DNA from: Streptomyces sp. BV286
Lineage (GTDB): Bacteria > Actinomycetota > Actinomycetes > Streptomycetales > Streptomycetaceae
Length of the DNA stretch: 64,000 nucleotides
Direction of reading: 5' to 3'
Assembly (NCBI RefSeq): GCF_019090165.1
Contig: NZ_JAHRIB010000181.1
Location: 1 to 64,000, forward strand
The notes under the pieces: generated by a model
Told to the model about the DNA's origin: nothing
Seen by the model: only the letters and a program-made list of their open reading frames with translations
The model's database searches: none
Made by a program: the position numbers and the translations under genes
Shown here: piece after piece, positions 49,859 to 58,430 of the stretch
Layout: each line of letters begins with the position of its first letter
Position numbering within the stretch: the first letter of the stretch is position 1

Positions 49859-50986
49859 CTACGGAGCCGGGCTGATGTCGCCGTTGGTGTTCATGTCGAA
49901 GACGCCCTGCGTCTTGCCGTCGACCTTCAGTTGCTTGAGCCAGTGCTTCGAGAGGTTGTGCACGTTCTTGTGCTGCTTCTCCCACGGCACCGAATGGCCG
50001 GCACAGGCCAGCTTCACCATCAGCTTGTGGGAGCCCGTGACGGCGTTGTAGAGCGCGGGGACCGAGAAGTTGAGCTCCGGATTCGAGTTCGGCGGCGACG
50101 TGTTCACCTGCCTGTCGTGCTCCCCGTACACCATGAGGACCGGCACGCTGCCGCCGAGGACGCCGCCCTGCGCCGCAGTGGTCTCGTTCCAGCCCCACCG
50201 GGCGAAGTTCCTGATCCGGTTGGTCCCTTCCGGCGGACCCCAGGTCCTGCCCACCGGATCACTCTCCATCATCGCGGCCCATGCCACTTCCACCATGCCG
50301 GGTTCCCGCTGGTCCAGGCAGCCCAGCTCGGCGTTCCAGCCCGTCTCCAGACCCGGTCTCGTCCCCAGGAACATCGGGAGGCCGGGCATCGGCAGTGTGG
50401 TCGGCGCGTTCGAGGTCCCCTTGGGCGGGAAGATCGGCGCCAGCAGGAACAGGCTGGACACCTTGTCCGGGTTCTTGACCGCATACGGTCCCATCGTGAA
50501 CGCGGCCGCGGACCAGCCGATGAAGGCCACCTTCTTCACCTTGCACTCGTGGCGGATGTACTCCACGACGGTGTTCAGCTCGTCCCGGTCGCTGTGGGAG
50601 TTGTTCAGTTGGAACGCGTAGTTCGCGGTGCCCGGGATGTGGCCCGGCGGCCGCGGGATCAGCAGCTTCTGCTCGGCGAGGCTCGTGTTGCGAGGGTCGT
50701 CCATCTTGGGCCGCGGCGACAGCCCGTGCCCTTGGAGGTCCATCATGAAGACGTCGTACCCGGCCTTGGCCAGGGCCTCGGCCCAGCTGTAGCTCTTGTA
50801 CCGGAGGTCGAAGCCCGCCAGGACCGGGACGCTCCTGCCGTGCAGCATGAGGACGGCCCTGCGCTCTTCGAGGTGTCCCAGGGACGTGCCGTCGCGCTCC
50901 CGTACGAAGAGCTCGACGTGTTCGCCCGCGTTCGCCGGGACAGTGGAGACGTGGGGCACCGCGTGGTCGGTCAGGGTGACGGGCAT
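49859..50986 (-). CDS. Alpha/beta hydrolase with atypical GWSAA nucleophile motif
   Basis: A 375-residue protein of the alpha/beta hydrolase fold. The likely start is ATG 50986 (PVTLTDHAVPHVSTVPANAGEHVELFVRER); a longer frame to 51070 is possible. RRAVLMLHGRSVPVLAGFDL is the oxyanion region, YDVFMMDLQGHGLSPRP the next strand, and KVAFIGWSAAAFTMGPYA the nucleophile elbow, where the last Gly of G-x-S-x-G is Ala. VLMVYGEHDRQVN gives the Asp and LACAGHSVPWE the His, so the triad looks complete. There is no signal peptide. Substrate unknown. Confidence 0.78.
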   Translation of the reverse strand: MPVTLTDHAVPHVSTVPANAGEHVELFVRERDGTSLGHLEERRAVLMLHGRSVPVLAGFDLRYKSYSWAEALAKAGYDVFMMDLQGHGLSPRPKMDDPRNTSLAEQKLLIPRPPGHIPGTANYAFQLNNSHSDRDELNTVVEYIRHECKVKKVAFIGWSAAAFTMGPYAVKNPDKVSSLFLLAPIFPPKGTSNAPTTLPMPGLPMFLGTRPGLETGWNAELGCLDQREPGMVEVAWAAMMESDPVGRTWGPPEGTNRIRNFARWGWNETTAAQGGVLGGSVPVLMVYGEHDRQVNTSPPNSNPELNFSVPALYNAVTGSHKLMVKLACAGHSVPWEKQHKNVHNLSKHWLKQLKVDGKTQGVFDMNTNGDISPAP

Positions 50987-51376
50987 GAGGTTCCGCTCGG
51001 TCGGCTCGGTACGGGGAGGAAACCCCCGCCATGCCAGGCTGTGCGCGCGGGGCGGTCCCCGCCACAGCAAAGGGTCCGGCGGTGTGACGTTCGCCGGTAC
51101 GGGCAGAGGCCCCGGCGGGCCCGCTCAGCGTCACACGGGACGAGCCTCAGCCAAGTGACGCCGCTGCCACGGAGGCGCATCACCCACGCATTCCGTAGGG
51201 CCCGCTGTCCGGCCGACCCTATGGCGCCCCTGATACGTCCCTGACTCTCCCCGGAACGGCCCCTGACACCGGCACCGGGCAAGCGTCAGTGCACCTAGCG
51301 TGTTCAAGAGTCCCGGCCGGGTCTGCACGCTTCTTGAGCATGCCTCTCACACCCAGTCCTGTCAGGAGGACGCTTC
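50987..51376. other. Divergent promoter region without a supported gene
   Basis: 390 bases between two divergent hydrolase genes. Exact 8-bp arms GTGTGACG (51082-51089) and CGTCACAC (51129-51136) lie 39 bases apart, of uncertain meaning. The ribosome site AGGAGG precedes the gene at 51377. Confidence 0.5.
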
Positions 51377-52861
51377 ATGCCGTTCAGAGGATGGCCCGCG
51401 TTACGGCGCACCGCCCTGCGGAGCACGGCCATGGTCGCGGGAACCGCCATCGCCGCCGTCGCCGGTCTCGCCGCCGCACCCGTCGCGCACGCGGCGCCGG
51501 TGACCACCAGCGCTCTGCGGTGGACTCCGTGCGACGCCCCGGACCACCCGGGCGCCGAGTGCGCCACCCTCACGGTGCCGATCGACTGGGCCCGCCCGGA
51601 CGGGCCGACGTTCGGTCTGGCCGTGGCGCGCCGCCAGGCCACCGACCCGGGTGCACGCGTCGGCTCGATGGTGTTCGGCCCCGGAGGTCCCGGCGACTCC
51701 GGCGTGGAGCGGGTGGTCGGCGGCATCAGCCGGTTCAGCTCCGAGACCCGCCGCAGGTTCGACATCGTCAGCTTCGATCCTCGCGGCGTGGGCCGCAGCA
51801 ATCCGGTGACCTGCTCCGGCGATCTGCTCGCCCAGCGGCCGTCACCGGAGATGGGCAGCCAAGCGGACTTCGACGCCACCCTGGCCTACAACAAACGGCT
51901 CCGCGCCGACTGCCGGGCACGCACCGGCCCGGTGTTCGACCACCTTGACACCGCTCAGACGGTCCGGGACCTGGACGCCCTGCGGGCCGCCCTCGGTGAG
52001 AGGAAACTGACCTTTCACGGCAGCTCGTACGGCACACTGCTCGGGGCGCAGTACGCCGAGACCTATCCGCACCGGGTCCGGGCCATGGTGCTGGAGAGCG
52101 TGATGGACCACAGCGTTTCCCGTACCCGTGCGTTCCTGCGGTCCGCGGCGACCGCGGCACAGGACTCCTTCGACGAGTTCGTGCGGTGGTGCGCCGACGA
52201 ATCGACCTGCGCGATGCACGGCCGCGACGTCCGCACGGTCTGGCAGGGGCTGCTGAGCCGTGCACAGCGCGGCGAGTTGGAGAACCCCTCGAAGCCGGGT
52301 ACTCCTCTTTCGTCAGCGGATCTGGTCAACAGAGTCGCCTTCAGGAAGTTCTACGCCGTCGACTACGCGGGCCTGGCGCAGACCATCGCCGAGATGGCGT
52401 CGAGCAGCCCGCTCCCCGCCTCGCCCACCTCGGTGTCGCCGCTTCCACCGACAGCCCCCGTATTCTGCGCGGACTGGCGTCTGCCGGTGCACGACCACCA
52501 GGAATACGCCTCGCTCATCGGCACGATGAACAGGGCCGCACCCGACCTGCCGTTGCTGCTGCCGGTCCAGATGGCAGTGGCGTGCCTGGGTGCGCCGACC
52601 GCCAACCCGCAGCACCGCCTGGCGGTCCGCGGCGCCCCGCCGATCCTGGTGTCCAACGCACTCCACGATCCGGCCACCGGCTACCCCTGGGCGGTGTCGG
52701 TGGCCCGGCAACTCGGCCGCAGCGGGGCGCTCCTGACCTATGAGGGCCAGGGCCACGGCAGCGTCACCAGCGGTCCCTGCATGGAGCACACCGTCGACGC
52801 CTACCTGACCGACCTGACCGTGCCACCACGCGGCACCAGGTGCCCGGCCGTGCCGTCCTGA
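51377..52861 (+). CDS. Secreted S33 tripeptidyl aminopeptidase-type hydrolase with a TTA codon
   Basis: A 494-residue secreted alpha/beta hydrolase. ATG 51377 follows AGGAGG. Arginine-rich N-terminus and hydrophobic core end at PVAHAAP. TLTVPIDWARPDGPTFGLAVARRQA, VFGPGGPGDSG (oxyanion hole) and FDIVSFDPRGVGRS are typical of Streptomyces tripeptidyl aminopeptidases (Tap, SlpD/E). The nucleophile is Ser217 in FHGSSYGTLLGAQYAETYP, the Asp is in SNALHDPATGY and the His in EGQGHGSV; a cysteine-bearing C-terminal domain follows. It should release N-terminal tripeptides outside the cell. Leu9 is TTA (51401-51403), suggesting bldA-dependent, development-linked translation. Confidence 0.87.
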   Translation: MPFRGWPALRRTALRSTAMVAGTAIAAVAGLAAAPVAHAAPVTTSALRWTPCDAPDHPGAECATLTVPIDWARPDGPTFGLAVARRQATDPGARVGSMVFGPGGPGDSGVERVVGGISRFSSETRRRFDIVSFDPRGVGRSNPVTCSGDLLAQRPSPEMGSQADFDATLAYNKRLRADCRARTGPVFDHLDTAQTVRDLDALRAALGERKLTFHGSSYGTLLGAQYAETYPHRVRAMVLESVMDHSVSRTRAFLRSAATAAQDSFDEFVRWCADESTCAMHGRDVRTVWQGLLSRAQRGELENPSKPGTPLSSADLVNRVAFRKFYAVDYAGLAQTIAEMASSSPLPASPTSVSPLPPTAPVFCADWRLPVHDHQEYASLIGTMNRAAPDLPLLLPVQMAVACLGAPTANPQHRLAVRGAPPILVSNALHDPATGYPWAVSVARQLGRSGALLTYEGQGHGSVTSGPCMEHTVDAYLTDLTVPPRGTRCPAVPS

Positions 52862-52930
52862 GCGGTCGCCGAGGGCGCCCTGGTCAGGTCCACCCCGCGC
52901 CGCCGCCCAAGGTGGTGGAGTCCGCGACAG

Positions 52931-53779
52931 TCAGGTGAGTTTGCCGAGGATGTGTGGCCACGCGGCTTCTCCCAGGAGCGCGTCAGCTTGCGGAGTGCCT
53001 CCGTGCTGGAAGCGCGGGGAGTCCGGCGCCGGGCGTTCGCCGGGGAAGCGTTGCCGGTGGCCTGCATCGTGACGGGTGATCAGGTGCACGCTGGCCCCGG
53101 CGGAGCGCCTGCGTTCTGCCAGCTGTTCGGCGAATCGGAGAGAAGGCCACATCGCGTCGTCGCCACCGGCGACGAGCAGCAGATCGGCCCGGGCCTTGTC
53201 GACGGGGATGTCCGCCGGACGGAGCAGGTGAGCGAAGCTCCGTTCGCTGAGTTCGTACCATCCGCGGATGGCGACCGGACCACTGCCCTGGGCGACGGGA
53301 GTCCAGGAATCATCCAGCGGGACGAAGGGCAGGGGCCTCCCACGCCAGGTCCAGGAGGAGCGATACGGGTGCTGTTTCCCATCGGAGCCCGGGCCCACAT
53401 TGCACCAGACTCGCGACGTGGGTGACAGCGCGATGACAACGTCCACGCGCGGGTCGTGCACGGCCGTGAGCAGAGCTGCTTCAGCACCCTTGGAGGCACC
53501 CATGATGCCGATCCGTCGTGCTCCGCTCGCTTCGAGCAGGTCGATGGCGGCGGTGAAGGTCTCCAAGGGGATCTCACAGATTCCCGGGGGCTGCCCCGGC
53601 CCGCCGAACCAGCGGATCGACAGGGCTGTCATGCCGTGCCGGGCGAGGATACGTGCTCTGTCCCGCTCGACGCGTCCGCTGGAACCGGCCAGGACCAGGA
53701 CGCCGACGTCACTGCCGTGGGCGGGCGCGGCAAGGATGCCTTCCCAGGGGTGGGTCAGTTCGTGCTCGACTACGGCCAC
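52931..53779 (-). CDS. Acyl-CoA thioesterase/BAAT C-terminal-like hydrolase
   Basis: A 282-residue alpha/beta hydrolase. GVLVLAGSSGRVERDRARILARHGMTALSIRWFGGPGQPPGICEIPLETF matches the BAAT C-terminal group (bile acid-CoA:amino acid N-acyltransferase and acyl-CoA thioesterases), in which RWFG is typical. The nucleophile elbow IGIMGASKGAEAALL gives the Ser; LLVAGGDDAMWPS gives the Asp and RHDAGHR the His. There is no N-terminal BAAT domain and no signal peptide. It probably hydrolyses an ester or thioester in the cytoplasm. It converges on the S33 peptidase gene and stands alone. Confidence 0.8.
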   Translation of the reverse strand: MAVVEHELTHPWEGILAAPAHGSDVGVLVLAGSSGRVERDRARILARHGMTALSIRWFGGPGQPPGICEIPLETFTAAIDLLEASGARRIGIMGASKGAEAALLTAVHDPRVDVVIALSPTSRVWCNVGPGSDGKQHPYRSSWTWRGRPLPFVPLDDSWTPVAQGSGPVAIRGWYELSERSFAHLLRPADIPVDKARADLLLVAGGDDAMWPSLRFAEQLAERRRSAGASVHLITRHDAGHRQRFPGERPAPDSPRFQHGGTPQADALLGEAAWPHILGKLT

Positions 53780-53867
53780 GTGCTTCCCCGGTTCGTCGCG
53801 TCGTGATCAAGGAGCCGGCCCGTCGTGCCGGGCGGCGTGTTCCGTGCCCGGATGCCGCTCTCCGCGG

Positions 53868-54473
53868 TCACGTTCCCGGTACCGCAAAGGTGAGTCCGCA
53901 GGCGCCGGACTTCGATGTGCCGTCCTGTCCCGTCAGCTCCACGACGACCTGACCGTCGGCGTCCTGGCTGTAGGCGATCGTGCAGGTCAACTGGCGCAGA
54001 GCAGCGCTGTCCAGCGCCTTCAGGGCGAAGGGCAGTCGTGCCCTGACCCTGCCCGCCGAAGTGGCCTCGACCTTGACACTCGCGCCGGGGCTGACGGCCG
54101 GAAGCGACGTGCTCAGGCCGGCGGCGCGGTCCGTCTTCCCCGGGCCTGCGAGCAACGTCAGGACGACCTTCTCCGTCGGCACCGGACCCGCCGTCTCACC
54201 GGTGTTCTGGTTGCCGGCGCCCGCCTCGGTGTATCCGTCGCCGAAGCCGGCCGAGGGCTCGGTCGTCCGGATCACCGGGCTCAGCCCTCCGTCGGGGGAA
54301 CGGAAGAAGAGCAGCATGTCCTGTTCGCGGTCGAGGAAGGCCTGGAAGCTGGCGGGGCCGCCCGCCGCGATGACGTCGGTCTCCTGGATACCGCAGCCGC
54401 CGAGCAGCGGTACGGCGGCCGCGACGGCGGTGGCGAGGACGGTCGCGTGTCTGCGCGACCAGGCACGCCTCAT
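53868..54473 (-). CDS. GerMN-like lipoprotein partner of the two-component system (AfsQ3-like)
   Basis: A 201-residue lipoprotein. The signal VLATAVAAAVPLLGGC gives a lipidated Cys near residue 27. VPTEKVVLTLLAGPGKTDRAAGLSTSLPAVSPGASVKVEATSAGRVRARLPF resembles the GerMN domain of actinobacterial lipoproteins. Its start overlaps the histidine kinase stop by four bases (ATGA), giving the order regulator-kinase-lipoprotein seen with AfsQ1-AfsQ2-AfsQ3 and RapA1-A2-A3. It probably sits on the outer face of the membrane and adjusts kinase sensing. Confidence 0.75.
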   Translation of the reverse strand: MRRAWSRRHATVLATAVAAAVPLLGGCGIQETDVIAAGGPASFQAFLDREQDMLLFFRSPDGGLSPVIRTTEPSAGFGDGYTEAGAGNQNTGETAGPVPTEKVVLTLLAGPGKTDRAAGLSTSLPAVSPGASVKVEATSAGRVRARLPFALKALDSAALRQLTCTIAYSQDADGQVVVELTGQDGTSKSGACGLTFAVPGT

Positions 54474-56020
54474 CCGTCGGCCTCCTCCGTGTGAAGCGGT
54501 ATCTCGACGGTGAAGACGGCGCCGCCCTCGGGCCGGTTCCCCGCGCGGATCGTTCCTCCGTGCAGCTTCACGTTCTCCAGGGTGATCGCCAGGCCCAGGC
54601 CGCTGCCCGCCGAGCGGGTGCGGGCCGCATCGGCCTTGTAGAAGCGGTCGAAGATGTGTGGGAGCGATTCGGGACGGATGCCGGATCCGCAGTCCATGAC
54701 CTCGGTGATCAGCACGGGCGGGCCCGGGGAGAGTGACGCGGTGCGCAGGCGTACGGTGACGGGCGCGCCGCCGTGCCGCAGGGCGTTGCCGACGAGGTTG
54801 GCGATCACGACGTCGAAGCGGCGCGGGTCGAGCCGGGCCCGGATGCCGCCGTGCAGTTCGACGCAAACCCGGTCGTCGGTCCAGTGCCGGTTCTGCAGGG
54901 TCTTGCGGATGGCCTCGGCGACCTCGACCTCGTCGGCGTTCAGTTCGGCCGCGCGGGCGTCGAAGCGGGAGATCTCCATCAGGTCCTCGACGAGCACCGC
55001 CAGCTTCCCGGTTTCCGCGCTGACCAGGCGGACCGCCCGGGCGGTGTCGGTGTCCAGGCTGTCCGCGTCCTCGTCGAGGACCTCGGTGACGGCGAGCATT
55101 CCGGCGAGAGGGGTGCGCAGTTCGTGCGAGACGTCGGAGGCGAAACGGCGGGCGCGTTCCTCGGCCTCGCGCAGTTCCCTTACGGACCGCTCCAGTTGTT
55201 TCGCCGACTCGTTGAAGGTGCGTGCCAGGTCGGCCAGTTCGTCGCTGCCGCGTACCGGAATCCGGGTGTCGAGTCTGCCGTTGCCCATGCTCCGGGCCGC
55301 CTGGTGCAGTTTCCGTACCGGGCGCAGCACGCTGCGTGCGGCGATCAGGCCGGGGATCAGTGCGACGGCGATGCCGGGCAGGGCGCCGTCCCGGGCGGCA
55401 ATGAGGAGGGCGTCGACGTTGACCTGCTCGTCGGACATCCGCATCACGGCGTAGAGGACGAGTCCGCTGGGCAGCAGGCTGTTCGGGCTTGCCTTGAAGA
55501 CCATCGGCATGGCGATGGTCAGGTAGGGCACGCCGTCCTTGACGACCCGCTCGAAGCTGCCGTGGGGGTTGGCCCGGGCGGCGCGGCGCAGTTCGGGGGT
55601 GATGACGGTGGAGACGGGGTTCTCGCCCGAGGAGGCGCGCAGCGAACCGTACTCGGCGAACACCACCCAGGGGTGCGGCTTGCCCTTGCGGGCGATGTCG
55701 CGCAGGACGTCGTCCAGGTCGGCTCCTGCCTGCATGGGCAACCCGAAGGCCGTCTGCTGTACGTGGTCGCGGAACGACGTGACCGCTGTGTCCTGAGCGG
55801 TCTTCAGGACTGCGTTGCGGGCCTCACGGTAGGTCAGTGCGGCGGTCGTGCCGGCGCTGACGGCGGCGACCAGCAGGAAGGCGAGCAACAGCCGCGTACG
55901 CAGCCCGAACGCCCTGACGCGCGTCCGCTCACCGGTGGCTCTGCCGCTCTCTCCCGTGTCACCGCCCGGTCCTTCCTGCTTGCCCCGGCGGAGCCGACCG
56001 AAGCGCGGTCCGGTGGTCAC
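54470..56020 (-). CDS. Sensor histidine kinase, AfsQ2-like
   Basis: A 516-residue membrane kinase starting at GTG 56020 inside the regulator stop. A basic cytoplasmic start precedes TM1 at about 44-64 (LLLAFLLVAAVSAGTTAALTY). An extracytoplasmic sensor of about 150 residues follows, then TM2 (GIAVALIPGLIAARSVLRPV), a HAMP segment with RIPVRGSDELADLARTFNES, and the H-box ASDVSHELRTPLAG with phosphoacceptor His299. The ATPase domain has the N-box VIANLVGNALRHG, DCGSGI (G1), FDRFYKAD (F) and GSGLGLAI (G2). It autophosphorylates in response to an envelope signal and passes phosphate to the regulator upstream. Confidence 0.9.
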   Translation of the reverse strand: MTTGPRFGRLRRGKQEGPGGDTGESGRATGERTRVRAFGLRTRLLLAFLLVAAVSAGTTAALTYREARNAVLKTAQDTAVTSFRDHVQQTAFGLPMQAGADLDDVLRDIARKGKPHPWVVFAEYGSLRASSGENPVSTVITPELRRAARANPHGSFERVVKDGVPYLTIAMPMVFKASPNSLLPSGLVLYAVMRMSDEQVNVDALLIAARDGALPGIAVALIPGLIAARSVLRPVRKLHQAARSMGNGRLDTRIPVRGSDELADLARTFNESAKQLERSVRELREAEERARRFASDVSHELRTPLAGMLAVTEVLDEDADSLDTDTARAVRLVSAETGKLAVLVEDLMEISRFDARAAELNADEVEVAEAIRKTLQNRHWTDDRVCVELHGGIRARLDPRRFDVVIANLVGNALRHGGAPVTVRLRTASLSPGPPVLITEVMDCGSGIRPESLPHIFDRFYKADAARTRSAGSGLGLAITLENVKLHGGTIRAGNRPEGGAVFTVEIPLHTEEADG

Positions 56021-56700
56021 AGCGGCCCGAAGCGGTAGCCGAAGCCCCGCAGCGTCTGAACGTAGCGCGGGCTGCCGGCTTCGTCCTCGATCTTGCCGCG
56101 CAGGCGGCGGACACACGCGTCGACCAGGCGGGCGTCGGCGTGGTAGCTGTGCTCCCAGACGTGCTCCAGCAGTTGCTGCCTGCTGAACACCTGCTCGGGG
56201 GCGGCGGCGAGGTGCAGCAGGAGTTTCAGCTCGGAGGGGGCGAGGGCGAGCGGCCGACCGGCTTTGGTGATGGTCAGTCCGCCCCGGTCGATGGTGAGTT
56301 CACCGTAGACCTCGATGGCCGGGCGGCCCGGCCCGCTGTCGTCCAGGCGGCGCAGCACGGCACGGATGCGGGCCTCGATCACCTCGGGTCGGGCGGGCTT
56401 GACGATGTAGTCGTCGGCACCGGCTTCCAGGCCGATGACCACGTCGAAGTCGTCGCTGCGCGCGGTGAGCATGATGATCGGCAGCTGGCTGTGCTCGCGG
56501 ACCTGCCGGCACACCTGTACGCCGTTCATTCCGGGCAGCATCAGGTCAAGCAGGAGCAGATCGGGGTGGAACTCGGCCAGCGCGGCGAGGCCGGCCTCGC
56601 CGGTCGCGGCCGCCCGTACCTCGTGGCCGCGGCGGCGCAGACCGAGTTCGACCCCTTCGCGTACGGAAGGGTCGTCCTCGATGAGGAGCACGCGGGGCAT
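56017..56700 (-). CDS. OmpR-family response regulator, AfsQ1-like
   Basis: A 227-residue regulator. The receiver has the acidic pair Asp9/Asp10 (VLLIEDDPSVREG), phosphoacceptor Asp52 in LLLLDLMLPGMNG, LTAR and Lys101 in DDYIVKPARP. The C-terminal winged helix includes LAPSELKLLLHLAAAPEQVFSRQQLLEHVWEHSYHADARLVDACVRRLRGKI and FGYRFGPL. Wording follows AfsQ1 of S. coelicolor along most of its length as I recall it. ATG 56700 lies 23 bases after the MurJ stop. It probably controls envelope-stress or metabolic genes including its own operon. Confidence 0.88.
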   Translation of the reverse strand: MPRVLLIEDDPSVREGVELGLRRRGHEVRAAATGEAGLAALAEFHPDLLLLDLMLPGMNGVQVCRQVREHSQLPIIMLTARSDDFDVVIGLEAGADDYIVKPARPEVIEARIRAVLRRLDDSGPGRPAIEVYGELTIDRGGLTITKAGRPLALAPSELKLLLHLAAAPEQVFSRQQLLEHVWEHSYHADARLVDACVRRLRGKIEDEAGSPRYVQTLRGFGYRFGPL

Positions 56701-56723
56701 GGGCAGTTCTCCCTCTGTGGTGG

Positions 56724-58430
56724 TCAGGTCCGGGTCCGTCTCCGGCGGATGCCGGAGAGCAGCGCGTCGACTTCGGCGAGGCGCAGGGGACGGGCGAGCA
56801 GGGCGAAGGTGAGGACGACGGCGACCGCCCCGGCAGTTGCGCCGACCAGGGCTCCCGCCGGTGCCGCGCCCATGACCGCGAGATGGCCCAGCGCGGTGGC
56901 GGGGGCGGCGGCGAGCAGCAGCCGTGCGTGAGCGCCGACGGCCGACGCGCGCAGAGGGCGGGCGACAGCGAGCCGGCGGCTCAGCACCAGGCCGGTCATC
57001 ACCCAGCCCGCGCACAGCGCGAGTGAGTACGCCGCCGCCATGCCGGTCACGGCCCAGCGGGCCGGAAGCAGGTGTGCGGCGGCCAGGGACAGGCCCGCGT
57101 TCAGGGTGACGATCACGAGGTTGAGCAGGAAGGGCGTACGGGTGTCGGAGAGCGCGTAGAAGGCGCGGGACAGGACGTACTGGCCGGACAGGGCGATCAG
57201 GCCCGGAGCGAAGGCCATCAGGATCCCGGCCATGGCCACCGTGTCGTCGGCGCTGGTCCTGCCGTACCCGAAGACGAGGGCCATCACCGGTTGAGCGAGG
57301 GCGAACAGCGCGCAGGCGGCGGGTACGACGGCGGCGGCGCAGACGCGCAGGGTGCGGGAGACCTCTCGCCGTACGGCGTCGGTGTCCCCGTCGACGGCGG
57401 CCGCGCTCATCCGGGGCATCACCGCGGTCACCAGGGAGACCGTGATGATGCCGTGCGGTACGACCCACAGCGCATAGGCGTTGTTGTACGCGCCGTATCC
57501 GGGGCCGCCGTCGAGACCCGCGGCGGTGGCCAGCCGGGTGGTGACCCAGTAGGCGGCCTGGTTGGCCAGGACCAGCAGCACCAGCCAGCCGGCCGCTCGC
57601 AGGGGGCGGGTCAGTCCGCTGTGGCGCCAGTCGAAGCGGGGCCGCCAGCGGAAGCGGGCCGCGCGCAGCGCGGGGACGAGGGCGAGTGCCTGGACGGCGA
57701 TACCGGCGGTCGTGCCCCAGCCGAGCACGGCGGTCTCGGTCGCGGTGAGCGTGTCCCCGCCGCCCATGGCCAGGGCCAGGTACAGACCGAAGACGCTCAT
57801 CACGACGACGTTGTTCAGGACCGGCGCCCACATCATCGCGCCGAAACGGCCCCGTGCGTTGAGTACCTGTCCGAGCAGCGTGAACAGTCCGAGGAAGAAG
57901 ATCTGGGGCAGGCAGTAGCGGGCGAGGGCGGTGGTCATGGCCGCCTGCTGTCCGGTGTAGTCGGTGTACGCGTCGACGATCGCGGGGGCCGCCCACACCG
58001 CGGTCGCGGTGATCACCAACAGGGCGACGACACAGACGGTGACGAGCCGGTCGGTGTATGCGACGCCCCCGTCGTCGTGCTCTTTGGCGGCCTTGACCAG
58101 TTCCGGCACGAACACGGCGTTGAGCGCGCCGCCGAGGAGCAGCATGTAGACGATGGTGGGGAGGGCGTTGCCCACCGCGTAACCGTCGGCGGTCGGACCG
58201 ATGGTGCCGAGCGCTGCCGCGACGACGGCGGAGCGGACGAAGCCGGTGGCCCGGGAGACGACGGATCCGGCGGCCATGACGGCACTGGCGCGTGCCGTGG
58301 AGCCGGCCTTCGCCGCTTCCGCGCCGTCCCCGCTACGCATGCCATCCACGCTGTCCGTGACGTCGGTGATATCCGTGCTGCTCGACATCGTCGCCGCCGG
58401 CGGCGTCCGCTTCGTCGGCGGTCGCTTCAT
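56724..58430 (-). CDS. murJ: MurJ-family lipid II flippase (paralogue)
   Basis: A 568-residue membrane protein of the MurJ/MviN group with about 14 spans. After a soluble 50-residue N-terminus comes ASAVMAAGSVVSRATGFVRSAVVAAALGT, the diagnostic first helix with the conserved Arg. Then LGGALNAVFVPELVKAAKE, PQIFFLGLFTLLGQVLNARGRFGAMMWAPVLNN and GIITVSLVTAVMPRMSAAAV match the family. It moves lipid-linked peptidoglycan precursor across the membrane. Streptomyces also has an essential MurJ near the replication origin region, so this is probably an additional copy. Its start overlaps the FemX-like gene by four bases, and the regulator gene follows at 23 bases. Confidence 0.88.
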   Translation of the reverse strand: MKRPPTKRTPPAATMSSSTDITDVTDSVDGMRSGDGAEAAKAGSTARASAVMAAGSVVSRATGFVRSAVVAAALGTIGPTADGYAVGNALPTIVYMLLLGGALNAVFVPELVKAAKEHDDGGVAYTDRLVTVCVVALLVITATAVWAAPAIVDAYTDYTGQQAAMTTALARYCLPQIFFLGLFTLLGQVLNARGRFGAMMWAPVLNNVVVMSVFGLYLALAMGGGDTLTATETAVLGWGTTAGIAVQALALVPALRAARFRWRPRFDWRHSGLTRPLRAAGWLVLLVLANQAAYWVTTRLATAAGLDGGPGYGAYNNAYALWVVPHGIITVSLVTAVMPRMSAAAVDGDTDAVRREVSRTLRVCAAAVVPAACALFALAQPVMALVFGYGRTSADDTVAMAGILMAFAPGLIALSGQYVLSRAFYALSDTRTPFLLNLVIVTLNAGLSLAAAHLLPARWAVTGMAAAYSLALCAGWVMTGLVLSRRLAVARPLRASAVGAHARLLLAAAPATALGHLAVMGAAPAGALVGATAGAVAVVLTFALLARPLRLAEVDALLSGIRRRRTRT

